Shown: positions 6,343-16,369, counted from the stretch's first letter. The stretch is DNA of 27,626 bases from UBA699 sp050261915 (GCA_050261915.1 JBLNDT010000064.1:1-27626), one strand, 5' to 3'. The notes: a model not told the origin generated them from the letters alone. Numbers and translations are program-made.

Positions 6343-9300
6343 CTAGAACGCCTTTTCCGCCTTAACTTCCATAGTTGGAGGTAGTGGCTCATGAAGCTTC
6401 CATATTATATTTACTGGATAAGCACCATAATGCCTTACATAGTCTGCTGTCCCTAAATATGTAAAAGGGCTTGTAAAGCCATTTAAAGTTTTATTTTCCC
6501 TTACAAATAAAATTATCTTATGATCATCTTTTTTATGATTTATATATCTATTAAGGGTAGGAGTATCCGGTCCTATTTTACTTTGAGTTTGCCAATGAAA
6601 AAGTTCACTGTTAATGGCATAATCATTATACATGGTTGAAGGTGAATAATGCTTTTCTACTTTATTTAAGGTAATAAAGAAAGCATCTAAATTCTTCTCT
6701 TTAACCTGCAATACCCCTTCTTGAAAACTATATTTCTTTTCTTTTTCATGCTTACCTAAAGCCACCAAAATTTGATCTGTGGTGTAACTGCAGTGTACTT
6801 CTAAAGCAGAATTTTTCATTGACATATCATCTTTTGAGACAATAGAAATGTTATTGTAATTATATTTGATAATTTCAAAAACCTCGTAGAACATTTCCTT
6901 ATTTTCTTTAAGCCTTAACATACTGTCATATACAGTATTCATTTGCATATCCGTTAAAGAGTTTCCCCAAAGTGTATAATGAAACATCAGTAATATCGTT
7001 TCTTCCTGTTCACTAAATGCATAATCCTTGTAACTATCCATATTATCCATGATGTCAATTAAAAGGCGAAGCATCTTTATAGAATTTATAAAGGCTATTC
7101 TCCCTAATGCCTTAGATAGTAGGCCTTCTTCCGTGCAGTAAAAATCGTCCTTTATATCAGCCTCAACACAAAGTCTTCTAAAACTTCTGTTAACACTTTT
7201 TCCGTTCAGTGAGCCCTTTATTTTATATATTTCTAATAGATCCACATCATAGATTGAAATAAAATCACTTAATGAAATTTCATTCCCCTTAACATAAGCT
7301 AGTTCTTTAATCTTACTGAGAATGCCTCTCTTATCATTTATATAGCAACCTATATTCTTAAGGATATACTCTCTAGCTACCTTTTCCATATAAAGATAAC
7401 AGCCTTTAGGTAAAAGAACGTTATTTTCTTCTATACTTTCCTTTAGCTCTTTACCTTTTTTTCTGCTTAAAGTTGCAAATTTTTCATAATAGTTATACTG
7501 TTTATTGGCCTGTCCTACATAGTCTAATACAGTTACACATTCCTTGCCATCAGCTATTCTTAAGCCTCTTCCAAGTTGCTGTATAAATACAGTCAAGCTT
7601 TCTGTAGGCCTTAAAAATAACAATGTATTAACCTCTGGAATATCAATGCCCTCATTAAACAAATCAACAGTAAAAATAAATTTTATATTACCACTTTTCA
7701 GGTTAGATATCTTATCTTCCCTTTCAGCATCGCTACTTTCACCAAACAAAAAAACTGAAGGTATATTTTTATTATTAAAATAATCTGCCATAAATTTAGC
7801 ATGATTAATGGATGTACAAAAGCCTAAGCCAATAGTTGAATCTAAATCTGTTAAATAATCGTACATACTCTTTATCACTAAGTCTGCCCTTTGAGTGTTC
7901 CCCGAAATCAATTTATCTAACTGACCTTTTTCATATCCCCCTTTAACCCAGTTAACCTTTGAATAATCCAAAGAATCTGTTACACAAAAATATTGAAAGG
8001 GTGATAAAAGCTTATTATCTATAGCCTCACCCAGTCTTAATTCAGCTGCTATTCGGTCATCAAAATATTCCAATACATTTTTGCCATCCATTCTTTCCGG
8101 GGTAGCAGTTAACGCTAATAAAACTTTAGGTTTGTAATAAGCTAATAATTTTCGATAAGAATCTGCCGCTGCATGATGGAATTCATCCACAATAATAAAA
8201 TCATAATAATCATTAGAAGTCTTTTCATACAGTTTTTGAGAATTAAATGTTTGAATTGTTACAAATAAATATTCTAAAGACTCAGGTATTTGCCCGCCAT
8301 AGAAAAGTCCTCCGAAATTTCTTTCCTTTAGAACTACTCTAAAAGTCCCTAAGCTTTGTTTTAATATTTCATGTTTATGTGCAACATATAATAGCCTTAT
8401 CTTCTGTCCTTTATTCTCTCTAATAAACCTTTTATAATCAAAGGCTGATATAACCGTTTTGCCAACACCTGTAGCTGCAACAACTAAATTTTTATGTTTG
8501 TTATATACTTCTCTTTCTACCTTTAGCTTCTCAAGTATCTCCTTTTGAAAAAAGTTTGGCGTTATATTAAAATCATAAATTGCTTCATCTTCTGATTTAA
8601 ACTTTTCTTTGTTAAGAGCCTTTAGTAGAACATCCTTTTGAGTTTCATCAAAAGAAACAAACTCTTCATCATTCCAATAGGATTCAAAGGTAGCACCAAA
8701 TTTATTTAAAATATCTCTTGAATCCTTTTCCGTAACTTTAATATTCCACTCTAAGCCTTCTTCTATAGCTGACTTTGATATATTAGAAGACCCTATATAT
8801 GCAGTTGAAAATCCGGTTTCTCTTCTGAACATGTAAGCTTTAGCGTGATGCTTAGTCCTTTTAGTATCATAGGATATCTTAACCTCTGTATTAGGCAGTT
8901 TTGATAAAAATTCAATAGCCTTATAATCTGACGCGCCTAAATATGAGGTTGTTATAACTCTTAGTTTTCTCTCTTTAGTAAACTCCTCAAAAGCTTCCTT
9001 TAAACATCTAATTCCAGACCATTTAATAAAAGAAACTAATATATCAACTGAATCAGAACTAAGAATTTCAAGACTCAGTTCATTAGCTAAGTTTGGCTCG
9101 TTTTTAGCATTTGTAAATAAGCTGCTTTGTGAAAGTGGAGTTTCAGGCCTACTAACCTTTGATTTTCTATTTATTGATTTTACACTATTCTTCTTAGGCG
9201 TAATGGAATATAACATTTTGCCTTCATCCCAAATTAAATCCTTTAAGAAATTCTGTTTTCTGTTTTCACAAATAGTTTTGATTATGTTATTGCTAAAATT

Positions 9301-9525
9301 GACCTGATTTACTAATCCTAACTTCTTATCATCTCCAGCTTCTTCATTTATCTGCTTTAGGGCAATTTCTAATATTTCTTTAACATGCTTTGAAAGTATT
9401 ATATTTGCTTCTTCACTCTCTATGTCTTTATCCCATTCAATTTCCTTTGATTCCTTAACACTATCTATGTATTCTTTTAAATTTTTAGTTATTATTTGTT
9501 CATATAACCCATCTTTATAATCCAT
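6343..9525 (-). CDS. PLD/HKD nuclease - SF2 helicase - DUF3427 protein
   Basis: I choose the ATG at 9523-9525, seven nt after GGAGGG, over an upstream ATG without a site; this gives 1060 residues. A PLD-like nuclease domain covers roughly residues 140-290, with HHAKAYMF and IGSSNISKSA as the catalytic HxK and downstream Asn motifs. The SF2 helicase core follows: AATGVGKT (Walker A, near 352), DEFHH (motif II, near 448), TATPER (motif III, near 475), FNEGIDIPEV, and QQLGRGLR (motif VI, near 650). The C-terminus from about 912, with VHCSYTTDQILVALG, TMYNDYAIN and HWQTQS, is DUF3427. It probably loads on DNA and cleaves it. Its start overlaps the Nudix gene by 11 nt, so the two are translationally coupled. 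Proteins of this make-up occur in accessory and defence regions. Confidence 0.9.
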   Translation of the reverse strand: MDYKDGLYEQIITKNLKEYIDSVKESKEIEWDKDIESEEANIILSKHVKEILEIALKQINEEAGDDKKLGLVNQVNFSNNIIKTICENRKQNFLKDLIWDEGKMLYSITPKKNSVKSINRKSKVSRPETPLSQSSLFTNAKNEPNLANELSLEILSSDSVDILVSFIKWSGIRCLKEAFEEFTKERKLRVITTSYLGASDYKAIEFLSKLPNTEVKISYDTKRTKHHAKAYMFRRETGFSTAYIGSSNISKSAIEEGLEWNIKVTEKDSRDILNKFGATFESYWNDEEFVSFDETQKDVLLKALNKEKFKSEDEAIYDFNITPNFFQKEILEKLKVEREVYNKHKNLVVAATGVGKTVISAFDYKRFIRENKGQKIRLLYVAHKHEILKQSLGTFRVVLKERNFGGLFYGGQIPESLEYLFVTIQTFNSQKLYEKTSNDYYDFIIVDEFHHAAADSYRKLLAYYKPKVLLALTATPERMDGKNVLEYFDDRIAAELRLGEAIDNKLLSPFQYFCVTDSLDYSKVNWVKGGYEKGQLDKLISGNTQRADLVIKSMYDYLTDLDSTIGLGFCTSINHAKFMADYFNNKNIPSVFLFGESSDAEREDKISNLKSGNIKFIFTVDLFNEGIDIPEVNTLLFLRPTESLTVFIQQLGRGLRIADGKECVTVLDYVGQANKQYNYYEKFATLSRKKGKELKESIEENNVLLPKGCYLYMEKVAREYILKNIGCYINDKRGILSKIKELAYVKGNEISLSDFISIYDVDLLEIYKIKGSLNGKSVNRSFRRLCVEADIKDDFYCTEEGLLSKALGRIAFINSIKMLRLLIDIMDNMDSYKDYAFSEQEETILLMFHYTLWGNSLTDMQMNTVYDSMLRLKENKEMFYEVFEIIKYNYNNISIVSKDDMSMKNSALEVHCSYTTDQILVALGKHEKEKKYSFQEGVLQVKEKNLDAFFITLNKVEKHYSPSTMYNDYAINSELFHWQTQSKIGPDTPTLNRYINHKKDDHKIILFVRENKTLNGFTSPFTYLGTADYVRHYGAYPVNIIWKLHEPLPPTMEVKAEKAF

Positions 9526-9907
9526 AGTCACCCTCCTGCAATATTTTGACAAGCGGTATGTCTGCTGGTGCTAATTTAAATTTGCTTATTTCCTCTAAAG
9601 TTACCCATTCATATGCATCATGATCTTTTAAGATTATATGCCCATTTTCTATAGAGGCTAAGTAGCCTAGAAGACAAATAACTATATTGCCATAATCGTA
9701 AATACTCTCCCCAACATACTTTTCTACTTTTATAGAAATATTCATTTCCTCTTTTAATTCTCTAACAAGGCCTTCTTCTGGAGTTTCCCCTTGTTCTATT
9801 TTTCCACCGGGGAACTCCCAAAATCCACCCATGCTTTTATTCTCTTTGCGTTTAGAAATTATAATTTTATTATCTTTATGGATTATTGCTGCTACTACTT
9901 TTATCAT
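9515..9907 (-). CDS. Nudix NTP pyrophosphohydrolase, MutT-like
   Basis: The protein has 130 residues. The Nudix box is complete: GGKIEQGETPEEGLVRELKE followed by EMNI, with the catalytic RE and EE pairs; the usual Gly near its end is Asn. The preceding WEFPGGK and the C-terminal APADIPLV are typical of MutT-type (deoxy)nucleoside triphosphate pyrophosphohydrolases, which clean damaged or modified NTPs to NMP and pyrophosphate. The start has AGAGGTAACATT before the ATG. Its last 11 nt overlap the helicase start, so both proteins are made from one message in linked amounts. That coupling suggests work with the helicase-nuclease rather than general housekeeping. Confidence 0.88.
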   Translation of the reverse strand: MIKVVAAIIHKDNKIIISKRKENKSMGGFWEFPGGKIEQGETPEEGLVRELKEEMNISIKVEKYVGESIYDYGNIVICLLGYLASIENGHIILKDHDAYEWVTLEEISKFKLAPADIPLVKILQEGDYGL

Positions 9908-10157
9908 AATGTTACCTCTTTTGTGTGTTTGTGTTTAATTACACTAAACTCTCATTGTTGAAGTGTTTAGATATTATTGTATCCAATTGTTCTGATATCT
10001 AAGAAAATTACAATCCTTTGTTCAATGTCATAACCCTAATAACATTTTTTTCATCTTGAATTTTTATCAACATAATATCTGATTTCATAACAGGTAGAAA
10101 ATCTATTGTTTCTTACACATTCCAAGGTATATGTTTGGATTCAGGCACTTATTAAGT

Positions 10158-11253
10158 TTAACTTCCTGTACCATGTGATTTAGAGTGACTTGAGAGTATT
10201 TTTAATATGTCCGCTCCATACTTCTCAACCTTTACTTTTCCAAATCCTTGAATCCTCAAAAGCTCCTCTAGATTTTTCGGTTGCTTTTTTATTAATTCTT
10301 CTAAAGTATTATTTGTAAAAATGCAATAAGCTTTTACACCTTCAGTTAGTGCTTTTTCATATCTATATTTCTTTAATTTTTCAAATAAATCATCATTAAT
10401 TTTGCATTGTTTATCGTTGCTTTCACTTATTATTGTTTCAACTTCGACTTCAATGATTTCTTTAGAATTTAATTGATCTTTACAATTTGCAATATCATAA
10501 AAATCCTCATCTGTTAAGCCATATTTTTTGTAATAATCATAAGTTACTTCAATATTACTTTGTAAGATGAAATTAGCTATATTAATCATTCTGCTTTCAA
10601 TCATCTTTTCATTTGGGGCTTCTTTTTTATTCATCTTCACTAAAAAATCTGTAATTTGGTCATATTTTATTATGTCGTTTTTTATATAAGCCGGTGCTTT
10701 ACTTCTATTTATGATGGATTTAGGGTTAGCAACTACAACTACTGAATTAACTGGCCTACGTTTTATTAGCCCATTCTTTTTAAGCATGTCCTCTAAATAT
10801 CCTAACATGCCTTTCATTTTGCGCGATAGGGCTATACATACCCTCTTCCTTAATTACCTTACCATAATTATTTTTAAATCTTCTAGTAAATTCACCAGCT
10901 TCATTAATAGTTATATCTCCATTTAACTTTTTAGTTTCAACTACTAGAGTACAATATTCTGTAACCAATACATAATCTAGTTGAGCAATATAATCTTCAT
11001 GAGCTATCCTAATATCATGCATGCAAATCATTGGAACAAACGAATTCTTTAATTCATAATTAACATTTTTTTCTCCATCCAACCCAGCTTTTAAGTATGT
11101 TATGTCTCTTTTTATGATATCTCTCTTCTTACTTTTAACTTTTTCATAAAGTACCTCTAAATCTGCTAATTGCTTATTATCTTCATTAAATTCCTTGTAA
11201 AAAACCGGACCTGTTATATCCCTTACACCAAATAAGTTACCTATAATTCCCAT
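10158..11253 (-). pseudogene. NERD-HRDC nuclease-related protein, interrupted by a frameshift
   Basis: Two overlapping frames make one protein. The first (10780-11253, start after AGAGGG) is a NERD domain: GLDGEKNVNYEL, AQLDYVLV and LVVETKKLNGDI carry the expected acidic and Lys residues, ending in SPIAQNERHVR. The second (10158-10817) continues with YLEDMLKKNGLIKRRPVN and ends in an HRDC domain (FEKLKKYRYEKALTEGVKAY, then LLRIQGFGKVKVEKYG). Removing one base near 10797-10801 joins NERHVR directly to YLEDML and gives 364 residues, the natural domain order. NERD is related to restriction-type nucleases, and HRDC binds nucleic acid in RecQ and RNase D. The second frame alone lacks a convincing start. 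Either the gene is broken or the read has an error. Confidence 0.8.
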
Positions 11254-11645
11254 TTTGTAACCCTCTTTTCACTAATTAATATCATTAGATTCAACCTATT
11301 TTCGATATACTGAAAGTAAATTATCTTGCCTTTATCTCTAAAAATTACCCCTCCATGATTGATTGAATTCCTAACATTAACATTTACATTAGAGACAGGT
11401 ATTAGATATATAATTATCTCGTGAATAATATTTTTCTTTGCAATAATTTAAGCAGTTCATAATAACTCTCACACATTTTTTATTGTTCGCTTATTCTAAT
11501 ATCTTTAAGTTTATACATCAACCTTACATAAAAATAAATTTATTGAATCTAAAATATCAAGTTAATACCCTTTCATGTATCATGTTTTCTAACCCATGCA
11601 ATATACTAAATATTCACCATTATTAACTTAATTTCAACTGACTTT
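11254..11645. other. 392-nt AT-rich intergenic stretch
   Basis: I find no convincing gene, RNA, strong hairpin or clear promoter on either strand. It separates the metallo-beta-lactamase gene from the NERD-HRDC gene. The promoter of the latter should lie here, but no pair of boxes stands out. Confidence 0.5.
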
Positions 11646-12935
11646 CTATTTAAATTGAATTACCTTTTTTCCGCTCAGTTTAACACAAGTTTCTTTGCAT
11701 CTACCTAAATCCGCATAATACGAGCAGTACTCATTTGCAGCTTCATGCGCATTTGTGCAAAATATTAATCCGTTATCCAATGAAGTAATAAATTGTTTAC
11801 CTACCTTACGGCGACTATACCCACCATTAGATACAATATAATGTGCTCCTTTCGGAGTCAAGTTAGTATAGTAGTCTTTCGTTCCATGATGCTGAAGCTT
11901 TACAACTTGATAGTATGCCCTAAACGAACTATTTATGTGCCCTATAACATCTCCAGGTACATCACCTAAGTATACAAACTGTTCTTCTAAGTCACATACT
12001 ATACTAAGGGCATTCATTGTATTGATTAAGCTGTGATACTGATTCCTAGAAAAGTTTTTTATCTTCATTGTTAATAACTCATTATTGGAAATAAAACTCC
12101 AAAGGTGCTGATTTGCTTTTCGTGAATTTGTATAAGCATTCTGCAATTTAGAATTGTCGTAGTTGTTGTTTCCATCTTTATTTTTAAGACTATGTAACTC
12201 ACCCAGATATTTTTCCAGTTCAGAATTGAGTATCCATTGAGATGATTCAATTTCACCACTATCATAACCTTGGCTTCGAATATCATTTATAAGTTCATCA
12301 TACTCATTCTTCAATCTCTCAAACATTGTTCCTAAGGTAGGCGCAAAATCTTCACTGATTTGCGTTTGTGTCTCTATGACTTCTTTTGTATCGGTTGATA
12401 TATATTTAACATTAGATTCTACTGTTTTTAACCCCGCAATATCAAATGTACAATCTGGCCACAATACACGGATAGTCTTATTTGCTATGCTAATTGTGTC
12501 ACCGGCTCTTACAAACTTAATATTAGTAGGGTTCAATACCACACATTCCAACTTCAAAAAAAGGTTAATTATGTTTGAAGATAATCTGAACCCCCAACTG
12601 TGAGGGGATGCAAGTACAAGTAATTTACTTATCGCTCCAGCATAAATATTTTCTCCTTGGATAATGCTATATGGAAGATATACATTTGTGAGTTTTCTTT
12701 GCAATTCTGGAATATTTAATATTCCATTAAAATGGTCTTTATGAAAATGAGTAATTAGCAAATCTGTTTGATTATCATTATAAAGATCATTTGCAATGGC
12801 ACTATAAGCAAATTCACTGCTTGTCATATTATTTCCCCTGCTGTCGCTCCCACAGTCAATAATTAGCTGGTGATTATCAATTTTAATGGTGCTAGAATCC
12901 CCGAATTTCACACATTTAACTGTAACACTATTCAC
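11646..12935 (-). CDS. ComEC-like metallo-beta-lactamase fold hydrolase
   Basis: The protein has 429 residues and starts at GTG after AAGGGGGG. The N-terminus has the MBL pattern: KIDNHQLIIDCGSD, then LLITHFHKDHFNGIL with the HxHxDH zinc motif near residue 65. The C-terminal half resembles the ComEC-associated MBL domain: LGDVPGDVIG, VKLQHHGTKDYY and a final YIVSNGG. Between them lies a long insert (about residues 175-290), helical and charged, that I do not recognise. There are no membrane segments, so this is a soluble enzyme. Stand-alone ComEC-like MBL proteins are found in mobile and defence contexts as probable nucleases or phosphodiesterases. It sits between the two helicase modules. 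Substrate unknown. Confidence 0.82.
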   Translation of the reverse strand: MNSVTVKCVKFGDSSTIKIDNHQLIIDCGSDSRGNNMTSSEFAYSAIANDLYNDNQTDLLITHFHKDHFNGILNIPELQRKLTNVYLPYSIIQGENIYAGAISKLLVLASPHSWGFRLSSNIINLFLKLECVVLNPTNIKFVRAGDTISIANKTIRVLWPDCTFDIAGLKTVESNVKYISTDTKEVIETQTQISEDFAPTLGTMFERLKNEYDELINDIRSQGYDSGEIESSQWILNSELEKYLGELHSLKNKDGNNNYDNSKLQNAYTNSRKANQHLWSFISNNELLTMKIKNFSRNQYHSLINTMNALSIVCDLEEQFVYLGDVPGDVIGHINSSFRAYYQVVKLQHHGTKDYYTNLTPKGAHYIVSNGGYSRRKVGKQFITSLDNGLIFCTNAHEAANEYCSYYADLGRCKETCVKLSGKKVIQFK

Positions 12936-13143
12936 AATTTTCCCCCCTTAATTACCTTCCTTTTTGCTGTATCCGTCTACTCAACTAAAATATTGCATTT
13001 TATATTCATAAAGAATTCTAAATAGGTGCATATTTCAGGCATCGCAGTTTATACATTAAATCTACAAAAAATTTCGCATTTCAGATATAATCAGTTTCCA
13101 CTTGCTATCTATAATTTAATTAATTTTCTTTAACGCCGACAAT

Positions 13144-13455
13144 TTACTCATGCACCCTCTCCAGCACAATCCCATCTTTGAACCCACCGCGCTCATTAAA
13201 CTTTTCCTGCCTTTTTTTCATCAATTCCTCTTCTGAATAGCCAAGCATGTTAGCAAGTCCAAACAGCACTTCCATTACATCTGCCAACTCTTCAAGATTT
13301 TTAGTTTCAAAATATTCATTTACCTCTTCCATGAGCTTTTCTTCCAGAAGCTTTGCATATTCTTCTTTATCAGCAATATGTATGTCACATTTTTTACCAT
13401 CAGCCTCAATTACTGCAGGTATTTTGTCACGCACTAATTTATTATAAATTTTCAT
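13144..13455 (-). CDS. MazG-like all-alpha NTP pyrophosphatase
   Basis: The protein has 103 residues and opens with YNKLVRDKIP, the hallmark of a small all-alpha, MazG-like pyrophosphatase group (COG4997-type). LMEEVNEYFETKNLEELADV provides the EExxE and ExxD metal-binding acids near residues 41-61. Such enzymes hydrolyse non-canonical or surplus NTPs to NMP and pyrophosphate. The ribosome binding site is weak (GGAAAAAG). The ATG lies inside the last codons of the frame-restored helicase (stop at 13442-13444), a 14-nt overlap, so translation is probably coupled. This repeats, with an unrelated enzyme fold, the Nudix-helicase arrangement at 9515-9525. Confidence 0.86.
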   Translation of the reverse strand: MKIYNKLVRDKIPAVIEADGKKCDIHIADKEEYAKLLEEKLMEEVNEYFETKNLEELADVMEVLFGLANMLGYSEEELMKKRQEKFNERGGFKDGIVLERVHE

Positions 13456-15936
13456 GTTCTTTTTCCAGCCTTTCCTTATAAAACTTTCTTGTTCTGTAAT
13501 CTATAACATCCTTGAAATGATTTAAGAATGCTTTTTTGTTTGCAAAAACTTCAAGCTCTTTAGTTAAACAATAGTAATTTTCTTCTTTATAGAAGAATTC
13601 TTTTGCACTATTAATGAATGCGTCCTTAGGATTCTTTGCAATGTTTAAAAATTCTTTTTCACCAAAGTTTTTATATGCTTTTGTGCTTTTATTTCTTAGA
13701 AGATCAACTCCATTTGAGCCTTTGTTATAAAATCCCTAAAGCTTTCATAAATGTCTTTATCACTTAAATTGAATCTCATATCTCCATCATTATAAAATGC
13801 CAATAGTAGTGGCATTTTATAAGTTTGTGTCATTTGTGTGTTTTCAAGCTTTTGAATGAATTCATGTGCTTTACTTCCAATTATGTTTTGTTCATCCTTG
13901 TCAAGTTCATCAATCTTTTTTAAAAAGCTTAAATAATCATTGAATATGTTCAGATTGGCTTTACTTCTTATATTGGCATATAAATCATCATCCATATAAG
14001 TAAATAATTCTAATCTTGATGGACAATGCTTCAAGTCATCTTTTATCCTATAAAACTCCTCAATAACCTTATCTTCAATTTTTTTAGTCTGATCCCTCAT
14101 CTTTTTGAAGATATCTACAAGTCTAAAATCTATATGAACAAAACAATCCTCTGGGTATTCATTATCCTGAGGTAATACATCGCCTTTTCTATTTCCTTTT
14201 GAATCCTTATGGTTTCCAGTTAAAAAGTATGGTACAAGATTAGCTTTCTTATAGTTTCCTATAAAGTCCAGTACATTAAGATAGTTTTTGTCTTTGCTTC
14301 TTCTTAGACCTCTTCCAAGCTGCTGTAAAAATACAGTAGGTGATTCTGTTGGTCTCAAAAACATAACCATATCTACTGCTGGTACATCCAATCCTTCATT
14401 AAACATATCTACTGAAAATATTACATTTACTTCACCGCTTTGAAACTTTTTAATTGCATCTGTTCTGTCCATTGAAACTGAATCTTCAGGACTACTTACT
14501 ACTGACACAGCCTTAATCCCATGATCTGAAAAGTATTTTGCCATATACTCAGTATGTTTCCTCGAAGTACAGAAACCAAGTGCTCTACTACTCCTATATG
14601 CTTTGTAATTTTCAAGTATTAGGTTTGCTCTTTTGTTTATCATCAAAGCTTCTTCTAATGATTTTTCATCATATTTTCCATTTTTGAAGTTAACCTTTTC
14701 ATAGTCCATTGAGTCATCATATATGCCATAATATCTGAAAGGCACCAGCCACCCCTTATCAATAGCAGCTTTAAGCCTTGTCTCATACACAACATTGTAA
14801 TCGCAAAGTGCAAAAACATCCTTATTATCAAGTCTTTCAGGGGTCGCAGTTAGTCCTAGCATAAACTTAGGTGTGAAATACTCCATTATATTTTGATAAT
14901 TTCCTGCCACCGCATGATGGAATTCATCAATAATAATGTAATCAAACTCATCCTTATTAAAGTATTCCTCTATTAGATACTGCTTTTGGCCCAAAGTTTG
15001 AACAGACGCAAATATTATATCCTTGTCTTTTTCTTTTGCTGAACCATTAAAAATTCCTGTATCAGCATCGTGTCTCACAACTTTAAAACTTCTTTCAGCT
15101 TGGGTTAGTATTTCATCTCTGTGTGCTACAAATAAAATTTTGTTAAATTCCTTAGAATCAAAGGCCGAAAGATATGTCTTTCCTATTCCAGTAGCAGCCA
15201 CCACCAAAGCCTTGTCCAAGCCTTCAGCTCTTGCTTTTTTAAGTTCATATAAAGCTTCAATCTGAGCTCCAGTTGGTCTTGGGAATTCTATAATTTTATT
15301 TTCTTCCGCTTCACTTTTTTCTATATCTACATAAAGTTTAGGTCTTTTCCACCCTTCAGAATAGCTTTTCATTACTTCTTCATCTACAATAATTGAATTA
15401 TTAAGAAACAAATCTTCGAAAGTAGCTTTAAAGCTATTAAAATCAGTTGAATTGTCTTCCTTGTCCAACTTATAATTCCACTCTATTCCGCTGGTTAATG
15501 CAGATTTTGAAATGTTTGAAGAGCCTACAAAAACAACCCCACCCTCCTCATATTGAATAATATAAGCTTTAGGGTGAAAGGATCTTTTGGGCTCTCTGTA
15601 AAATCTCAAATCCACTTTATCACCAAATATATCCTTCAACATATATAGCGCCTGAGGCTGAGTTATATTTAAATAATTTCCTGTTAATATTCTAATAGGA
15701 ATGTTTCTTTCCTTAATATCTCTTAAGTCATCTTCTAATAGCCTCACACCTGACTCCATTAAAAATGAAACTATTATATCTATCTTTTTTGCTTTTTTAA
15801 AAGCTTCTCTTAAATGATTTATTAAATGATTGTTTGATCCTGTAATACAATTATCTGTTGCGTCTATTCCTTTAGTTAAAACTCCATTAAAGCCCTCTTT
15901 CCCCTTGGGCTTATCTAATTCTTTAGCTTCAATCAT
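13442..15936 (-). pseudogene. PLD/HKD nuclease - SF2 helicase, one-base frameshift near its end
   Basis: The open frame (13696-15936, 746 residues) has a PLD domain (HPKAYIIQ near residue 120, VFVGSSNISKSAL) and an SF2 helicase core: AATGIGKT (near 250), DEFHHA (near 338), TATPERLD (near 363), FNEGLDVPAV, QQLGRGLRR (near 542). It shares this layout with the 1060-residue protein but lacks DUF3427. After DIYESFRDF the frame runs to a stop. Adding one base in the A4 run at 13729-13732 instead continues as YNKGSNGVDLLRNKSTKAYK, then FGEKEFLNIAK and on to KEHENL, ending at 13442 for 831 residues. This C-terminus has normal codon use and reaches the MazG-like gene. The damage may be recent, or a sequencing error; the helicase core is intact either way. 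Confidence 0.85.
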
Positions 15937-15970
15937 AATCTACGAATCACTTCCACTTCAACCTATCTCT

Positions 15971-16053
15971 AATAAATACTTTTACTGTAAACTATTCTCC
16001 ATTAATCCCCAAATTCCTTCCTGCATTTACATATTTATAGCATTTTTTACATA
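15971..16053. repeat. 83-nt direct repeat, copy A
   Basis: About 90% identical over 83 nt to 17258-17340, with a fully identical 36-nt core (15986-16021). It lies between the second helicase start and the TetR remnant, 35 nt upstream of the helicase. It carries no obvious gene. On the minus strand it could be part of a leader or promoter region. Confidence 0.8.
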
Positions 16054-16055
16054 AT

Positions 16056-16094
16056 AAACACCCAAATGCTGCTGTGGCATCAGAGTGTATTTTT
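16056..16094. terminator. Weak hairpin between the TetR remnant and the helicase
   Basis: ACAC (16058-16061) pairs with GTGT (16085-16088), and ATGC with GCAT inside, separated by a small internal loop; TATTTTTTAT follows on the plus strand. It may have ended the TetR transcript. The support is modest. Confidence 0.35.
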
Positions 16095-16354
16095 TATGTT
16101 CTGAGGATATCCGTTACCCAGCTGGTTTCCGTAAAAGGAAGCTCAGGGTGCAGAGCAAAGCTCTCGGCTATGCCTTGAACAGCTCCCCAATATGCTACTG
16201 TAAGAGCTGTCTTATTACCCACCTTTATTGCTCCAAGCTGCTTGCCTTTTTCTATTATGGATAGTACGGGAGTAATGGCGTCAAAACTTTTCAGCATATC
16301 CTTAACGCTTTCAGGTGCAGCTTCTGAATTCACTGCCAGTGACATTGAAAGCAA
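16094..16354 (-). pseudogene. C-terminal fragment of a TetR-family regulator
   Basis: About 86 codons match the ligand-binding end of TetR/AcrR regulators (SIIEKGKQLGAIKVGN, AYWGAVQGIAESFALHPELP). The DNA-binding helix-turn-helix domain is missing. Reading upstream, an in-frame stop TAG appears at 16358-16360, directly before the first matching codons, and no helix-turn-helix coding lies beyond it in any frame. The break is therefore a deletion or rearrangement, not a point frameshift. The fragment may start at TTG 16352-16354 or ATG 16343-16345 but has no ribosome binding site. It marks the upstream edge of the accessory region. Confidence 0.75.
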
Positions 16355-16369
16355 TAACTATTGCTACGA

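Noticed and set aside
9908..10157. Possible gene or terminator between the Nudix and NERD-HRDC genes
   Set aside because: No open frame with a start site, and no stem with a T-run was found in the 250 nt.
12071..12286. 71-codon frame inside the metallo-beta-lactamase gene
   Set aside because: Same strand but different frame, low-complexity composition, no binding site; overlaps a well-supported gene.
6343..15936. The region as a DISARM-type system
   Set aside because: DISARM has separate PLD, helicase, DUF1998 and methyltransferase genes; no methyltransferase or DUF1998 protein is present.
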